Assembly: GCA_036874045.1 (NCBI GenBank)
Contig: CM072343.1
Coordinates: 8,080,001-8,144,000 of the forward strand
Direction of reading: 5' to 3'
DNA: 64,000 bases
Origin: Cymodocea nodosa
Taxonomy: Eukaryota; Streptophyta; Magnoliopsida; Alismatales; Cymodoceaceae
The translations under genes were made by a program, and so were the position numbers. Below are positions 10,935 to 21,701 of this stretch, one piece after another. The notes below the pieces were generated by a model. The model was not told the origin of the DNA and did not search any database. It saw only the letters and a list, made by a program, of their open reading frames with translations. Within the stretch, counting starts at the first letter, position 1. Each line of letters opens with the position of its first letter.

Positions 10935-12484
10935 TTTTGGTAGTCCCTTAGCAAACTACTAAGATCTAACTAGTTGGTCTTTCTAAAGTGCTAGAACTAA
11001 TTCTTCATTTTTTTTCTCTAGAATACATAGATTAGATTAATGTAAAGATATTCTGTATTAATTCAGTAATCTAATTTAACATTGTTTTCTCCTCTTCAGC
11101 TTGCAAATATATTTAAACATATGTAAATTACATACAAAATATATTAGCATCACATAGGTGGTAATTATATTATCATTTTTTCTTTTCAACATTTGTTATC
11201 CTAAATTTTCCAATATGATTTCCAGAATAAATTTCAACTACATATGAATCAAAACACAATCTAACTCAATATGATTAAAACAAGAAGAATAATGAATTGT
11301 ATTTCAAATAAACAACTTCAAAAGTCCAATTCCAGATTCATACTTCAACAATCTTAGATAACAAAAAATATACTCGATTCAAAAGATATCTGTATTTTAC
11401 AAAACACTTTTATCTTTTCAGAATAGTATATGCATATTTGTACTTTAAAAGTTAATTTGAAAAGTTTGAATCATACAAGAGCTTTCTAGTGTACCCATGT
11501 ATCGAGCTTTTAGTCAACAATTCTAGATCTGATCAAGATCTTAGGTTGCTAGATTTAAAGAGTCTTTTTTCAAGTCAACAATCCTTACATACCTATCTGC
11601 TCAAGTACAAAAGGCTCGTGATCAAACAAATCAGTAAACTCTCAAAGTTTTTTTTTTTTTTCCTTTTAACACAGTATATATATGTATTTCATTCATACAG
11701 ATGCAATAAAACACAAATCTCATATAATCCTACTTCTATAATTTACTGAAAACATGAATCCATATCAATAAGCTCATACTTTTTCTATAGTTTAATAAGA
11801 TTTACACATAAATCATTCTACAAGTTTAATCAATCAAATTAAATGTATCCTTGATCATATACATCTCATTTAATTCAAAAATCTACATTTTAGCTCTTTC
11901 AAAATTTTAGATCATTTCCTGAGTTTTAGTTAAGTATTTTGATTTCTTTTTAAAATCGTGAAACTGTTAAACTCATAAAATTTAGCAAAAACATAAGATA
12001 TTATATCTAGATTTGTATTAATAGTAAAATTTGTTGCATCTCATATACGATTCTAAATATAACATTCAAGTAGTTACAATGTTGTTTTTTTACAGTTTCA
12101 ATTATCAGATAGTTACAGGAAATTTTAGTTAGTTATAGCAAATTCATAAATAAAAAAATTCAGTTTTAGTTTCCATAGATTTGTAGCACCATCCTAGTTC
12201 CTCTAATTAATAAGATTACTTGGATTTAATCTAATTAGCTCCCCCCATACCTACATTTTGCATTATCTCAATGTAAAAGATTTTATAGTAAATACAGAAA
12301 ATATTAGCAAGCATGAATATTGTTTCGTTGACTTAGCACCTAACTCAACAAACTTAATTCGTTGAGTTAATGAATAACTTCATGAACTAAGTTTGAATGT
12401 GCATTTAGGATAAGTAATCAATTACATATCATGTTCTTTTGTATCTCCTTAATATCTTCTGACTTTTGATTTTGAAAAACCTTT
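10935..12484 (-). other. M1 3' non-coding region
   Basis: About 1.55 kb between the F-box gene and the polypurine tract. It has no reading frame of substance on either strand. It matches P2 42750-43690 closely. It contains the hairpin motif AACTCAACGAATTAAG...GAGTTA (12325-12390) and, at about 12238-12260 on the minus strand, a GTAGGTATGGGGGGAG run preceded by a TTTACATTGAG block. A similar conserved G-rich block lies in the 3' region of other Athila/Tat elements. P1 inserted at its 5' side. Confidence 0.65.
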
Positions 12485-13518
12485 TGTTCAGAATGAAAAG
12501 GTACATAATATTAATGGTTAAATGATGGTTAATTGCATAATATTTAGCTTATCATATGAGAATTACGCTATTATATTATAATTACATTGTTATATACTTT
12601 AATGAAAGAATCTACATAATTTTAGAAAATTAGCATGAATTAAGTACATTTCTGAATTGTCAATGAATTACAGGCTTTTTAATTCCTATGTCTTCGAATT
12701 TTCTGTTATTTCAGAGAGTTACATTTAATGTACTAGACAATTATGTTTTAAACGCTAAAAGAATATTCAGGTGCATAATAACTACTCGTTGAGCTACTAT
12801 TCTTTTTGTTGAAAGATCATGTGCCAACTCGTTAAGTTACAAGTTTAAAGGTGTAAAAAGATCACGTGAGAACTCGTTGAGTTAGTGAGTAAAAACTGTA
12901 AATTGTATATCTGAACTCATTAAGTTAGAATTATGCATGTGTTGAATTTAAATGCTTTGTTATGTCACGTGAGCTGCACATGTATAACTCGTTAAGTTAA
13001 CATAACTATATGTATTGAGTTACTTGAATATACATTAAGGTAACGCGTTGTGTTAGTGTTATAAGCTTATAAGTTATTTCTTTATTGCACATGTTCTATA
13101 GTTAAATCAACGAAGTATGTCTGTTGAGTTACACTAACTCCACAGACCATTTATTTTTTAATATACCATTGTAGCAACTGTAGAAACAGGAAATTCGAAG
13201 GAAAACCACGATTGCACATATCACGTAGGAATTCACTTGTGGAATGAAGAGGAAATCACCAACGTTGATATGAATGAAGGAAATCCAATTGATCATTTAA
13301 GTAGAAGTAGTTATTACTGAAAGAAATATAAAAGAAGAGAAAGACGACACTATGTGTGTGTGTAGGTGGAGAACCGTGTTAACTACAGGAAGCGTCGGAA
13401 GTTCCCTAAAGCTCTACACCACCACCAAAATCACCAACCATCAGAGGTCTGTGAGGATACTTTCTAGATGTTAAGTCGATTTTGAGCCAAACACAGTGAC
13501 TAACAACCACTGTGAAGC
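12485..13518 (+). repeat. P1 5' LTR fragment (U3 and leader)
   Basis: The stretch starts TGTTCAGAATGAAAAG and follows family A subfamily A1, through the GTTAAGTTA/CACGTGAG motif array (12770-13020), the GTTGAGTTACACTAACTCCAC hairpin (13120-13145), a GTTGATATGAATG block and the TATA-like region near 13325. It ends within the leader at CACTGTGAAG. A short patchwork (13519-13583) then joins it to the protease region. Confidence 0.75.
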
Positions 13519-13583
13519 ATCGGTGTACCATTGGTGTACTATTATGAAAAATCCAGTTTCAATAAACACTGTGAAACATTGGT

Positions 13584-16500
13584 GTACTATGAAAAGAGAG
13601 CTAAAAGTTTTAAGGAAAGTCTTTTTAGCTGAGCAAAGTAGTTCCCTATTTCTGTCACAAATTCCTAAAAAGTTATCTGATCTTGGAATTCCTGTTATAT
13701 CATGCACCATAGGAAATACCATTCTAGAAAGAACCTTAATAGACCTAGGTGCAGGTATAAATGTTATGCCTAGTGATATATTTGCATCCTTAGGATTAGA
13801 AGGCTTAATCCCTACTAGGATTGTCATTCAATTAGCTGATAGAAGTAAAAGATACCCTAGAGGAAAAATAGAAGATGGCCTAATTAAAATCAAAAATTTT
13901 ATATATCTCATTGATATTGTGATTTTGGATTCCCAACAAATTAAACATCAGAATCATAATACATCTTTAATTTTGGGAAGACCATTCTTAGCAACATTAG
14001 GGGCAGTTATAAATTGTAAAACTGGAGTAATGAAGTTAACATATGGTAATGAGGATACTCAATTAAACATTTTCAAACTAGAAAAGTTTGAGTAGTTAGA
14101 AATGTCCTTAGATACTATAGAATTTTTAGAGGATGAAGGAGATATGCTAGATGATGTGATTCAAGAAGAATTAAATAGGCAACTAGATTCTGAAACGTTA
14201 GAAGTAAGTGAAAGCATAGATGTAGAAGGAGATTAAGAAGAGTTTAATATTGAAGATGAAAATGTTCAATTAGGAGCTCTAGCTTCTGATGGTTAACATT
14301 TAGATTTGAAAGATTTACCTCCTAAATTAATCTATATATTTTTGGAAGAAAAATGAACATGTCCAATCATTATTGCTTCAGATTTAAAAGAGGATCAAAT
14401 TTCTAAATTAAAAGATATAGTAAAAACTTATAAAGAAGCAATAGGATGGACTATAACTAATAAAAAAGGGTTAAGTGCAACTATATGCTATCACCATATA
14501 CATTTAGAAGAGAATGCTAAACCTGTTAGAATTCCTGAGAGGAGATTAAATCCAAACCTTAAAGTAGTTAGGAAGGAAATAGTGAAATGATTAGATAATG
14601 ACATAATTTATCCGATTTCTGATAGCTCATGGGTTAGTCCAATCTATGTAGTTCCCAAGAAATCAGAATTGATAGTTATTAGGAATGAAAGTCAGGACTT
14701 GATACCTACTAGAATTCAATCAGGCTGGAGAGTGTGTATAGACTATAGAAGCTGAATGTTGTTACTAGGAAAGATCATTTTCCCTTATTTTTTATAAATC
14801 AAATACTAGAGAAATTAGCAAGGCAAGAATATTTTTATTTCCTAGATAGGTATTCAAGATATAACCAAGTTCCAGTAGTATTAGAGGATCAAGAGAAAAC
14901 AACTTTCACATATCTTAATGGAACTTATGCTTTTAAGAGAATGCCATTCGGATTATGCAATGCACCAATTACCTTTCAAAGGTGTATGCAGGGCATATTC
15001 ACTAGAATAACTGAAGATGTTTTAGAAATATTTATGGATGTTTTTACTGTATATGAAACTTCATATGAAGTGTGTTTAAACAATTTAGACCAAGTATTGA
15101 AACGCTATCTAGAAAAAAATCTAGTTCTAAATTGGGAAAAATGACACTTCATGGTTAAATAAGGAATAGTCTTAGGACATGTTGTTTCAAAGAAAGGGTT
15201 GGAAGTAGATAAAGATAAAATAGAAGTAATTCCTAATCTATCAGAACATAAATCAGTAAAAGATATTAGATCATTTCTAGGACATGCTGGATTTTATAGA
15301 AGATTCATTACAGATTTTAGCAAAATAGTTAGACCTTTAACTAATCTATTAAAAGATGTCCCATTCAACTTTGATAAAAATTTCAAAGAAGCATTTTTCA
15401 AGCTTAAAACTAGCTTAATTTCAACTCCTATAATACAAGTACCTAATTGGAGCCATCAATTTGAATTAATGTGCGATGCATCTAATTTTGCTATAGGAGC
15501 AATGTTGGGACAGAAGATAGAAAAATCTCCTAGAATGATTCATTATGCAAGCAAAACTTTAAATGATGCTCAAATTAATTATACTACTATTGAAAAAGAA
15601 CTGTTAGCTATTGTGTTTGCCTTACAAAAGTTTAGATCATATCTGATTGAAGCTATAGTGATAGTATACATGGATCATTTAGCTATAAAACACCTAATAG
15701 CAAAGAAAGAGACTAAACCTAGATTGATCTAGTGGATATTATTATTACAAGAATTTGATCTAGAAATTAAAGATAAAAAAGGTTGTGAGAATGTAGTAGC
15801 AGATCATTTATCAAGATTACAAATAGAAAAATCAAATATTGAAATTAAGGATAATTTTCCTGATGAGTAATTAATGACCATCAACATAATGCCTTGGTAT
15901 GTAAACATAGTTAATTACTGGTTTAACACCTAAAGATTGGAATAGATAGGATAAGAAATTGTTCTTTCCAAGAGTAAAATATTACTATTGGGAAGACACA
16001 TACTTATTTAAGAAATGTCCTGATTTGGTTTTGAGGAGGTGTGTTCTAGAAACTGAATATTAGAGCATACTGTCTTTCTACCATGGCCAAGTATGTGAAG
16101 GGCATTTTGGTTCAGGGAAAACTACTGCCAAAATTCTGCAATGTGGATTTTATTGGCCAACATTATTCAAAGATGCTCATAAATATTGCTTAAGTTGTTT
16201 AAGATGTTAACAAATAGGAAGAATATCAAAGAGGAATATGATGCCTCTGAACCCTATTGTTGAGGTTGAAATCTTTGATATGTGGGGAATAGATTTTATG
16301 GGTCCATTTCCTATGTCTAATCAATTTAATTATATATTGTTGGGGGTGAATTATGTATCTAAATGGATAGAAGTTATTCTTACAAAAACTAATGACAACA
16401 AAGTGGTAATATGTTTTATAAGAACTAATATAATTGCTAGATTTAGAATACCTAAAGCTATTATTAGTGATAGAGGAACTCATTTCTGTAATAGAAGTTT

Positions 16501-17158
16501 TGAAGTCTTAATGAAGAAATATGGAGTAAATCACAAAATTGCAACATCATATCATCCGCAAACAAACAAATTAAGTTAATCTTAGAAAAAGTAGTAAATC
16601 CTACTAGAACAGATTGGGCTAATAGATGTACTTTGGGCTTATAGAACTACTTATAAGACAAGCTTAGACATGTCACTTTTTAGACTAGTATATGGAAAAA
16701 GTTGCCATTTACTAGTTGAAATTGAACATAAAGCTTATTGGGCATTAAAAACTCTGAACACTAATTTAAATCAAGCAGTTGAAAATAGAAAAATGCAATT
16801 GATTGAATTGGAAGAATTTAGGAACGAAGCTTATTCGAGAATTGTAAAAGAAAAAGAGAAAATGAAGTTCTGGTATGACAAGAAAATTATTCTAAAAATC
16901 TTTGAAGTAAGATAAGAAGTATATCTTTACATGACTAGACTTCATAACCATCTAGGAAAATTAAGATCTAGATGGGTAGGACCTTACATGATTCGAAATA
17001 TTTATCCCTATAGAGCTATTGAAATTGAAAATCCTAAAAATCAGAATATATTTGAAGTAAATGGACAAAAACTTAGACCTATTTTGAAAATTCCAAAAAG
17101 TTCCTTTGGAATTATAGAAGAAGTAAGAGTAAAGGACTACTCGAGCTTTATTAATTAA
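13584..17158 (+). pseudogene. P1 protease, reverse transcriptase, RNase H and integrase remnants
   Basis: Domains appear in the usual order. Protease lies in the open stretch ending 14095, with DLGAGINVMPSDIF and the LGRPFLATLGAVINCKTGVM block. RT runs about 14560-15180, with MPFGLCNAP and FMDVF. The RT connection and RNase H lie at 15199-15870 ([30 protein letters not shown]). Integrase runs about 15870-16915 (SDRGTHFCNRSFE, MWGIDF). The integrase tail is at 16931-17158, with the RWVGPY motif. This arrangement is typical of Athila/Tat Ty3/gypsy polymerase. Broken in more than ten places and non-functional. Confidence 0.85.
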
Positions 17159-17184
17159 TTAAAAAAAAACTTATTTTAAATTTA

Positions 17185-17440
17185 GTTACGGTTCAACCAA
17201 AAGAAATTATTGATTTTACCGAAATATATATTAAAAGAAAAAAATATTGTTGCGGTCACACCAAAAGGATCCATTGGTTTGACTGAAACATAAAAACATA
17301 AAAAAAAAGAAAAAAAGAAATATATATATATATTTAATTCTGGTTCAACCAAAGAATATAATGGTTTGACCGAAATTTTGAAAGGTTAAAAAATTAAGAG
17401 TCGGTCAAACTAGAAATTCTTCGGTCTTGATCGAATTAAA
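17185..17440 (+). repeat. Alternating GGTTCAACC / GGTTTGACCGAAA array after integrase (P1)
   Basis: Directly downstream of the integrase frame, the motif CGGTTCAACC and its inverted form GGTTTGACCG alternate about seven times, separated by 15-60 AT-rich bases. The same array is at 31494-31800 (P2) and 54180-54500 (M1, minus), so it belongs to the element. Adjacent inverted copies could pair as RNA hairpins. No function is known to me. Confidence 0.7.
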
Positions 17441-17489
17441 AATTATTATTTTAAATATTTTGATTAGTTATAACTTTATGGGAGGTCCG

Positions 17490-17620
17490 TTGAGTTAACT
17501 CAACGAACTTACTTCGTTGAGTCTAGGATAAGTTAACGAACTTACTCCGTTGAGTTAATTGTAACTCAACGGAGTACTGTAGTTAAGTTCACGGACTTAG
17601 TCTGTGGAGTTAATCGTAAT
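17490..17620 (+). repeat. Hairpin cluster before the (deleted) accessory ORF, P1
   Basis: This cluster of GTTGAGTTA/TAACTCAAC inverted repeats includes a perfect hairpin at 17544-17575 (ACTCCGTTGAGTTA, loop ATTG, exact complement). A TTTATTTATACTAAAAC TATA-like run follows at about 17695. The equivalent cluster sits at 31840-32005 in P2 and 53985-54140 in M1. Confidence 0.7.
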
Positions 17621-17893
17621 TTACGAAGAGGTAAGTGAGAGAGCGAGAGTTTGTGTGGGAAAATGACCCGATTACCTACCTAAAACTTAGGGTTTATTTA
17701 TACTAAAACTAAGAATTTGGGGACATTATCTGCAGAATCGTTTAGAACTTAGAATAGTAAAGATTAGAGTGATTCTATTCTACTCCATCATACCACAAAG
17801 TCAAGATAACGCTAGAATTCTAGGAGGAAGTAGACACCACGAGATTTCTTAGAGAATCAAAAGAATGACATACAAGACAAAAGAGAAACAAGC

Positions 17894-18258
17894 TTGTATT
17901 TAACTGAAAAGATAGGCTCGTAGAGTTAACTTAAGTCCACAAGGTTAGTTTGTTGAGTTAACCATAACTTCACGAACTAAGTCTGTTGTGTTTATTGTAA
18001 CTCAATAGAGTGCTTAACTGAACACATATAAATTCCAATATAAAAATCAGAATAGTACACAATTCTTACTCAATCTCTGTGGGATCGACCTGTACTTGCA
18101 CACAAATACAATATACACTATGCACTTGTAGTTAAAATACAAATTGGGCTTACTATCTAATTTGTGTGAAAGGTTGTTTGTTTACTTCTAATAGAATTTA
18201 TTAATATAGGCATAAAAAAATCAAACAAGTTTATGATGTGACTTAACAACCCTAAACA
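17894..18258 (+). repeat. P1 3' LTR fragment (U5 end)
   Basis: The last 365 bp of an A1 LTR: the GGCTCGTAGAGTTAAC hairpin, the GTTGAGTTAACCATAAC hairpin, the TGTGGGATCGACCTGTACTT block and the terminal AACAACCCTAAACA. Its 5' part is missing, joined directly to the spacer downstream of integrase. The M1 flank CTTTTCATTC follows. Confidence 0.75.
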
Positions 18259-18804
18259 CTTTTCATTCACAAATAAAAATAGACTATATAACAAAATAAC
18301 AACTTAGCAACAAAACATAAATTGTTAAATCAATGTCTTGTGTGGAACCCATGCTTCTATGCCTTTGATGGCTCACAAGCAAGCCAATTGGTTTCCTAGA
18401 ACAGATACCAACAAACTAGATTGATATTTTGTTTGTTTTTTTTCTCATTGTTATAAAAATAAATGTAGAATACACACAACATTAAAAGTACAAAATCATA
18501 GTTTAAGAATATAATTGAAAAGTAGTGACAAATGGAATAAACGTGTCAATCCAAGCAAACTTTTTAGGCATAATTCTTCTTGCTATTAATTCTATTTTAA
18601 TGCAGTCTATTCTCCTTTTTAACTTGTAAACTTGTAGTATGTTATCAATACTAAACATAAGTGTGTTACCATTAATAAATTGAATTGCAGAAAGGGGTCA
18701 TTTTCATTAGTTCATTCTGCCATCTTATCAGACATAAAGTAGGATCATCATATTCATTATACCACTTTCCTAATTGAATTTTATCATGTTCTATAAATGG
18801 TGGT

Positions 18805-20583
18805 TGTATAGATGATATTTGTGCACATTTTTATATGATAATTCATGCATTCTATGTCTTGAAACTCAAGTTATATGCACTTATACAAGAAAATACATGT
18901 TAATCACATTTTTATGACATTGCATGAATATGTGCACAAATGCACCCCTTTAATGCAATTTTCATGAAACATACTATATGCTCATATGCTTGAATGTATG
19001 ATTTAATAATTCTTAGGCCAAGAAAGAGATTTTAAAGGTCATCAAGGTATTGAAATAATTTGATATGGCCACATATATTTTATACACTATGGTTATGAAC
19101 TTGTGGACATTAAATGCAATAATGTGACATTGATTATGAATAATTTTAAATACATGTTACTAATTGATTCATTCATAGATGAACTTACATTGCACATTTG
19201 TAAACATGTTAAAATGAATGTTACATACCTTAGAAATAAATATATTTCAAGTTCATAACTAGAGTTATTTTTGGCATGTATTACTAACATTACATGCATG
19301 ACTTAAATGGATTTGATTATAGGTGAATGAGGGCCCTTAGATCAAGCTTTGGGATCATCAATCCTTGATGATCAAAATCTCTATAAATAGGCCTTGTATC
19401 CCACAAGTTTTCTCCCCTCTCCAACTCCAAAATTCGGAATCCCCCTTGTTGCTCCAAGCAAGGAGGTGAAGGAGCTCCACTCTTGGTGTTTTCTCTTCCA
19501 AACGGCTCTTGGAGGTAGGTCTCTCCCTTTCCTTGTTCTCTCCACTTCATCCTCAGACATTCTTCACCATTAGGGAGGTTGAATTGCTGCTGCAATTACT
19601 CCTTGAGGTGTTGAATCCGTGGAGGAGAGGAGCATTGGAGAGACAAGTAGAGGTGTAGTGAAGTATCTTCAAGAGTGCACTCCCTTGTTCTACATGTTGC
19701 TGCATTCCTTTCGGCATTGGACCTCCAATCCGTGGAAGGAATAAGCTGCATTAGGCATGGAGAATTGGTGGAGAAGGTAGACATCTTTGGTGGCTGAAGC
19801 AAGGAGGTGATGTCCCTTGTGGAAAGAATAGTGGAGATGTGGGCTTAAGGTCAGGAGATGGACTATGAGTTGAGATGGAGTTGTTTGTATTTCCTATTTT
19901 GATGTATGGTTGTTATGTGTTCATTCCATGTTTTCCACGTATTTCCCTTTATTGTAATGTTGAATTCTTGTTGTTATATCAATGTTTTTTTCAATTCTAA
20001 GTTTAGTTTGAGTTTTGTGCCCTTTATGTGTTTGATTTTATGTTTCCTTGTATGGATTCTTCTCAAATGTTTGTTCCTCTAACTCTAACATAATTTAGAC
20101 GTTTTTTAATTAACTCTAACCTTCTAATTTACTTGATTTGGATTGTATATAACTTATACTTAGTAGATTAGAGCATACATGGATTTAGATGCATGGTTAT
20201 AAGTCCATGTATGCTAGTTTTGTAGTAGAATTAGTAGTTTGATGTAGTGTAATTTTCTTTTCTATTTTTGTAGTGTAATAATTATTGTGTGATGCTTTCT
20301 CTTAAGTGATGGATAGAGGGGGACATGAATGAGGTTTCTCATTACTGATTCAACTCTATATGAAGTCATTTTTAACATATACATGATTGTTAAGGCAAAC
20401 ATGTGATGAGAATGCATTTACACAAGGCATATCTATAAACTCTAGTGAATTTTATGTTTAATTGCTGGTCCCTATGGATTCGACCCGTTCTTGCATGCTT
20501 TCCATAATTGACTCTGTGCGCTTGCAGTTATAAATATTAAAACTCGGTTGTGTGTTAATTTCCTAACATGTAAACCCCGAACA
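18805..20583 (+). repeat. Solo LTR D (Athila/Tat-like) with GTGGT target duplication
   Basis: A 1779-bp unit starts TGTATAGATG and ends CCCCGAACA. It is flanked by perfect GTGGT repeats (18800-18804 and 20584-20588) inside the M1 F-box gene. Near its 3' end is CCCTATGGATTCGACCC plus a GTGCGCTTGCAGTTATAA block, analogous to the end of family A LTRs and of Athila LTRs generally, so I place it in the same superfamily but a different family. No internal region remains. The middle (19320-19850) is less AT-rich than its surroundings. Confidence 0.8.
19381..19390 (+). promoter_or_regulatory. TATA box of solo LTR D
   Basis: CTATAAATAG is a near-perfect plant TATA box. A CT-rich leader (TTTTCTCCCCTCTCCAAC) follows about 30 bases later, which is where transcription would be expected to start. 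The position is roughly one third into the LTR, suitable for a U3/R boundary. Confidence 0.6.
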
Positions 20584-21330
20584 GTGGTTCAGCTATATCA
20601 CTAGGTATAGGTAATATTTCTATAAAGTCATCATCATAACTGTTTATGCTTACTATGTATAAATCAAATCTAAATGCAACTGATATATCCGTGACTAGAT
20701 ATATATATCCATCAAGTATGACATGTATGTTGTTAATTAATGCTTGCTGTCCTAGATATATTATAGTATTTTCAGTCCAAGATCTATTCAAAAAATTATA
20801 CACACTTAAATATAAATCTTCATCCTAATTTCTAGTTGATCTCTAGTAATACAATTTTCCAGGAATGGTCAAATTTTTATCAAAAAATGTTAAAGCTGAC
20901 TCACAATTTTCAATTGGTACTTCAAATCTATTAGGCCTTCCTATATTCCATTTTTCTTTAGTGATAGGATTTCTAATCAAAATATTGGGTAATAGAATTT
21001 CATAACTTGGTTTGGTTCTGTAAATAATTAATCCTTCATCTATCCCATAATATGATCTATTCCTTCTAATGTATGGGGTGGAATTCCAGCAATTTCTTCC
21101 ATATTCAAATATTCATAGATGACTGAACTACGATTAAATGACTTCCATAAAAATCCATCTCTAATATTAGTTATTTTTGCAGCTTGTAGTCTATGAAAAT
21201 ATTTTTCCCTAACACATTCTTTAATTTCCTTTGACACAACACAATCTACACAAATCTTTAGCTGATAAGTTACTGAGTACTTCCCTCAGTGCATCTAGTG
21301 GCAATTTCATCAATTTCATCTGTTGTGATT

Positions 21331-21386
21331 CTGTATAACATAAACAAAATTTAGTAGAGATAAAATTAACATAGCTACTTACTTAC
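21331..21386 (-). other. Candidate 56-nt intron in the F-box leader (M1)
   Basis: On the minus strand GTAAGTAAGT opens and TTATACAG closes a 56-nt AT-rich segment just upstream of the F-box ATG. P2 has the same segment with the same length (39091-39146). Splice signals are good, but 56 nt is short for plants and there is no transcript evidence here. A hairpin pair (TAACTC/GAGTTA, 21390-21445) lies just upstream. Confidence 0.4.
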
Positions 21387-21543
21387 CCTTGTGGAGTTAG
21401 GTCATAACTTAATGGACTAGGTTTGTTGAGTTAAGTAATAACTCTATGATACTACTAACTATAATTAAACTTACATTTTTTTTTCTTTTTATATTTTTCT
21501 ACTTACTATATTATACATAGTTGCTTCAGTTATATTGCTTCAT

Positions 21544-21701
21544 TCAGCTTCCCTCCCAAAGGAGGTATAAATTTCATTAACAGTTCTATTGACAAGGTTA
21601 GGCATTGCTTGCATTAGCAATCCTCCAGTAGGTCTAACTTCTATTGATTCCTTCTGTCTAGGGGGTATATTTCTATTCATATTATGATTCTTAATGGCAA
21701 C
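21544..21701 (-). pseudogene. M1 capsid gene, C-terminal end
   Basis: The last part of the M1 capsid reading frame ends before the F-box spacer, in a GREAE-like terminus matching P2 38780-38933. It is separated from the rest of the gene (46579-47766) by the P2 insertion. GCAAC (21697-21701) and GCAGC (46574-46578) are the target duplication. Confidence 0.7.

Larger units (their letters stand above)
12485..18258 (+). mobile_element. Family A element P1, deleted derivative inserted in M1
   Basis: A plus-strand copy bounded by TGTTCAGAATG and ...CCCTAAACA, inside M1's 3' non-coding region. The flanks CCTTT and CTTTT match at four of five positions, as expected for an old 5-bp target duplication. 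Only the U3 side of the 5' LTR and the last 365 bp of the 3' LTR remain. The internal region keeps protease to integrase and the following spacer, but lacks the CCHC region, accessory ORF, capsid and F-box. Coding parts have well over ten breaks. Confidence 0.8.
18720..21319 (-). pseudogene. F-box protein gene carried by M1 (split by a solo LTR)
   Basis: The minus strand starts at the ATG ending at 21319 and matches the P2 copy at 39158-40117. Visible parts are the F-box helix region after the start, the KECV..KYFH.LQAAK block (ORF 21040-21237), and DGFLWKSFNRSS. The C-terminal half includes INNIHVILDGYIYLVTDIS (20555-20803). The gene is interrupted by the solo LTR at 18805-20583 and resumes to about 18720. 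F-box proteins are substrate receptors of SCF ubiquitin ligases. The position, 3' of capsid in the same element, equals that in P2, so the gene was already part of the element before both copies inserted. Decayed. Confidence 0.7.

Noticed and set aside
17280-17335. Poly-A and TATATATA tract as a possible poly(A) tail or LINE end
   Set aside because: It is part of the GGTTCAACC spacer shared with P2 and M1, and no LINE or SINE sequence adjoins it.
19317-19802. Two minus-strand frames with MQQQFNLPNGEECLRM and MLQPPKMSTFSTNSPC
   Set aside because: They lie in the leader of solo LTR D, downstream of its TATA box and on the opposite strand, with no known domain.
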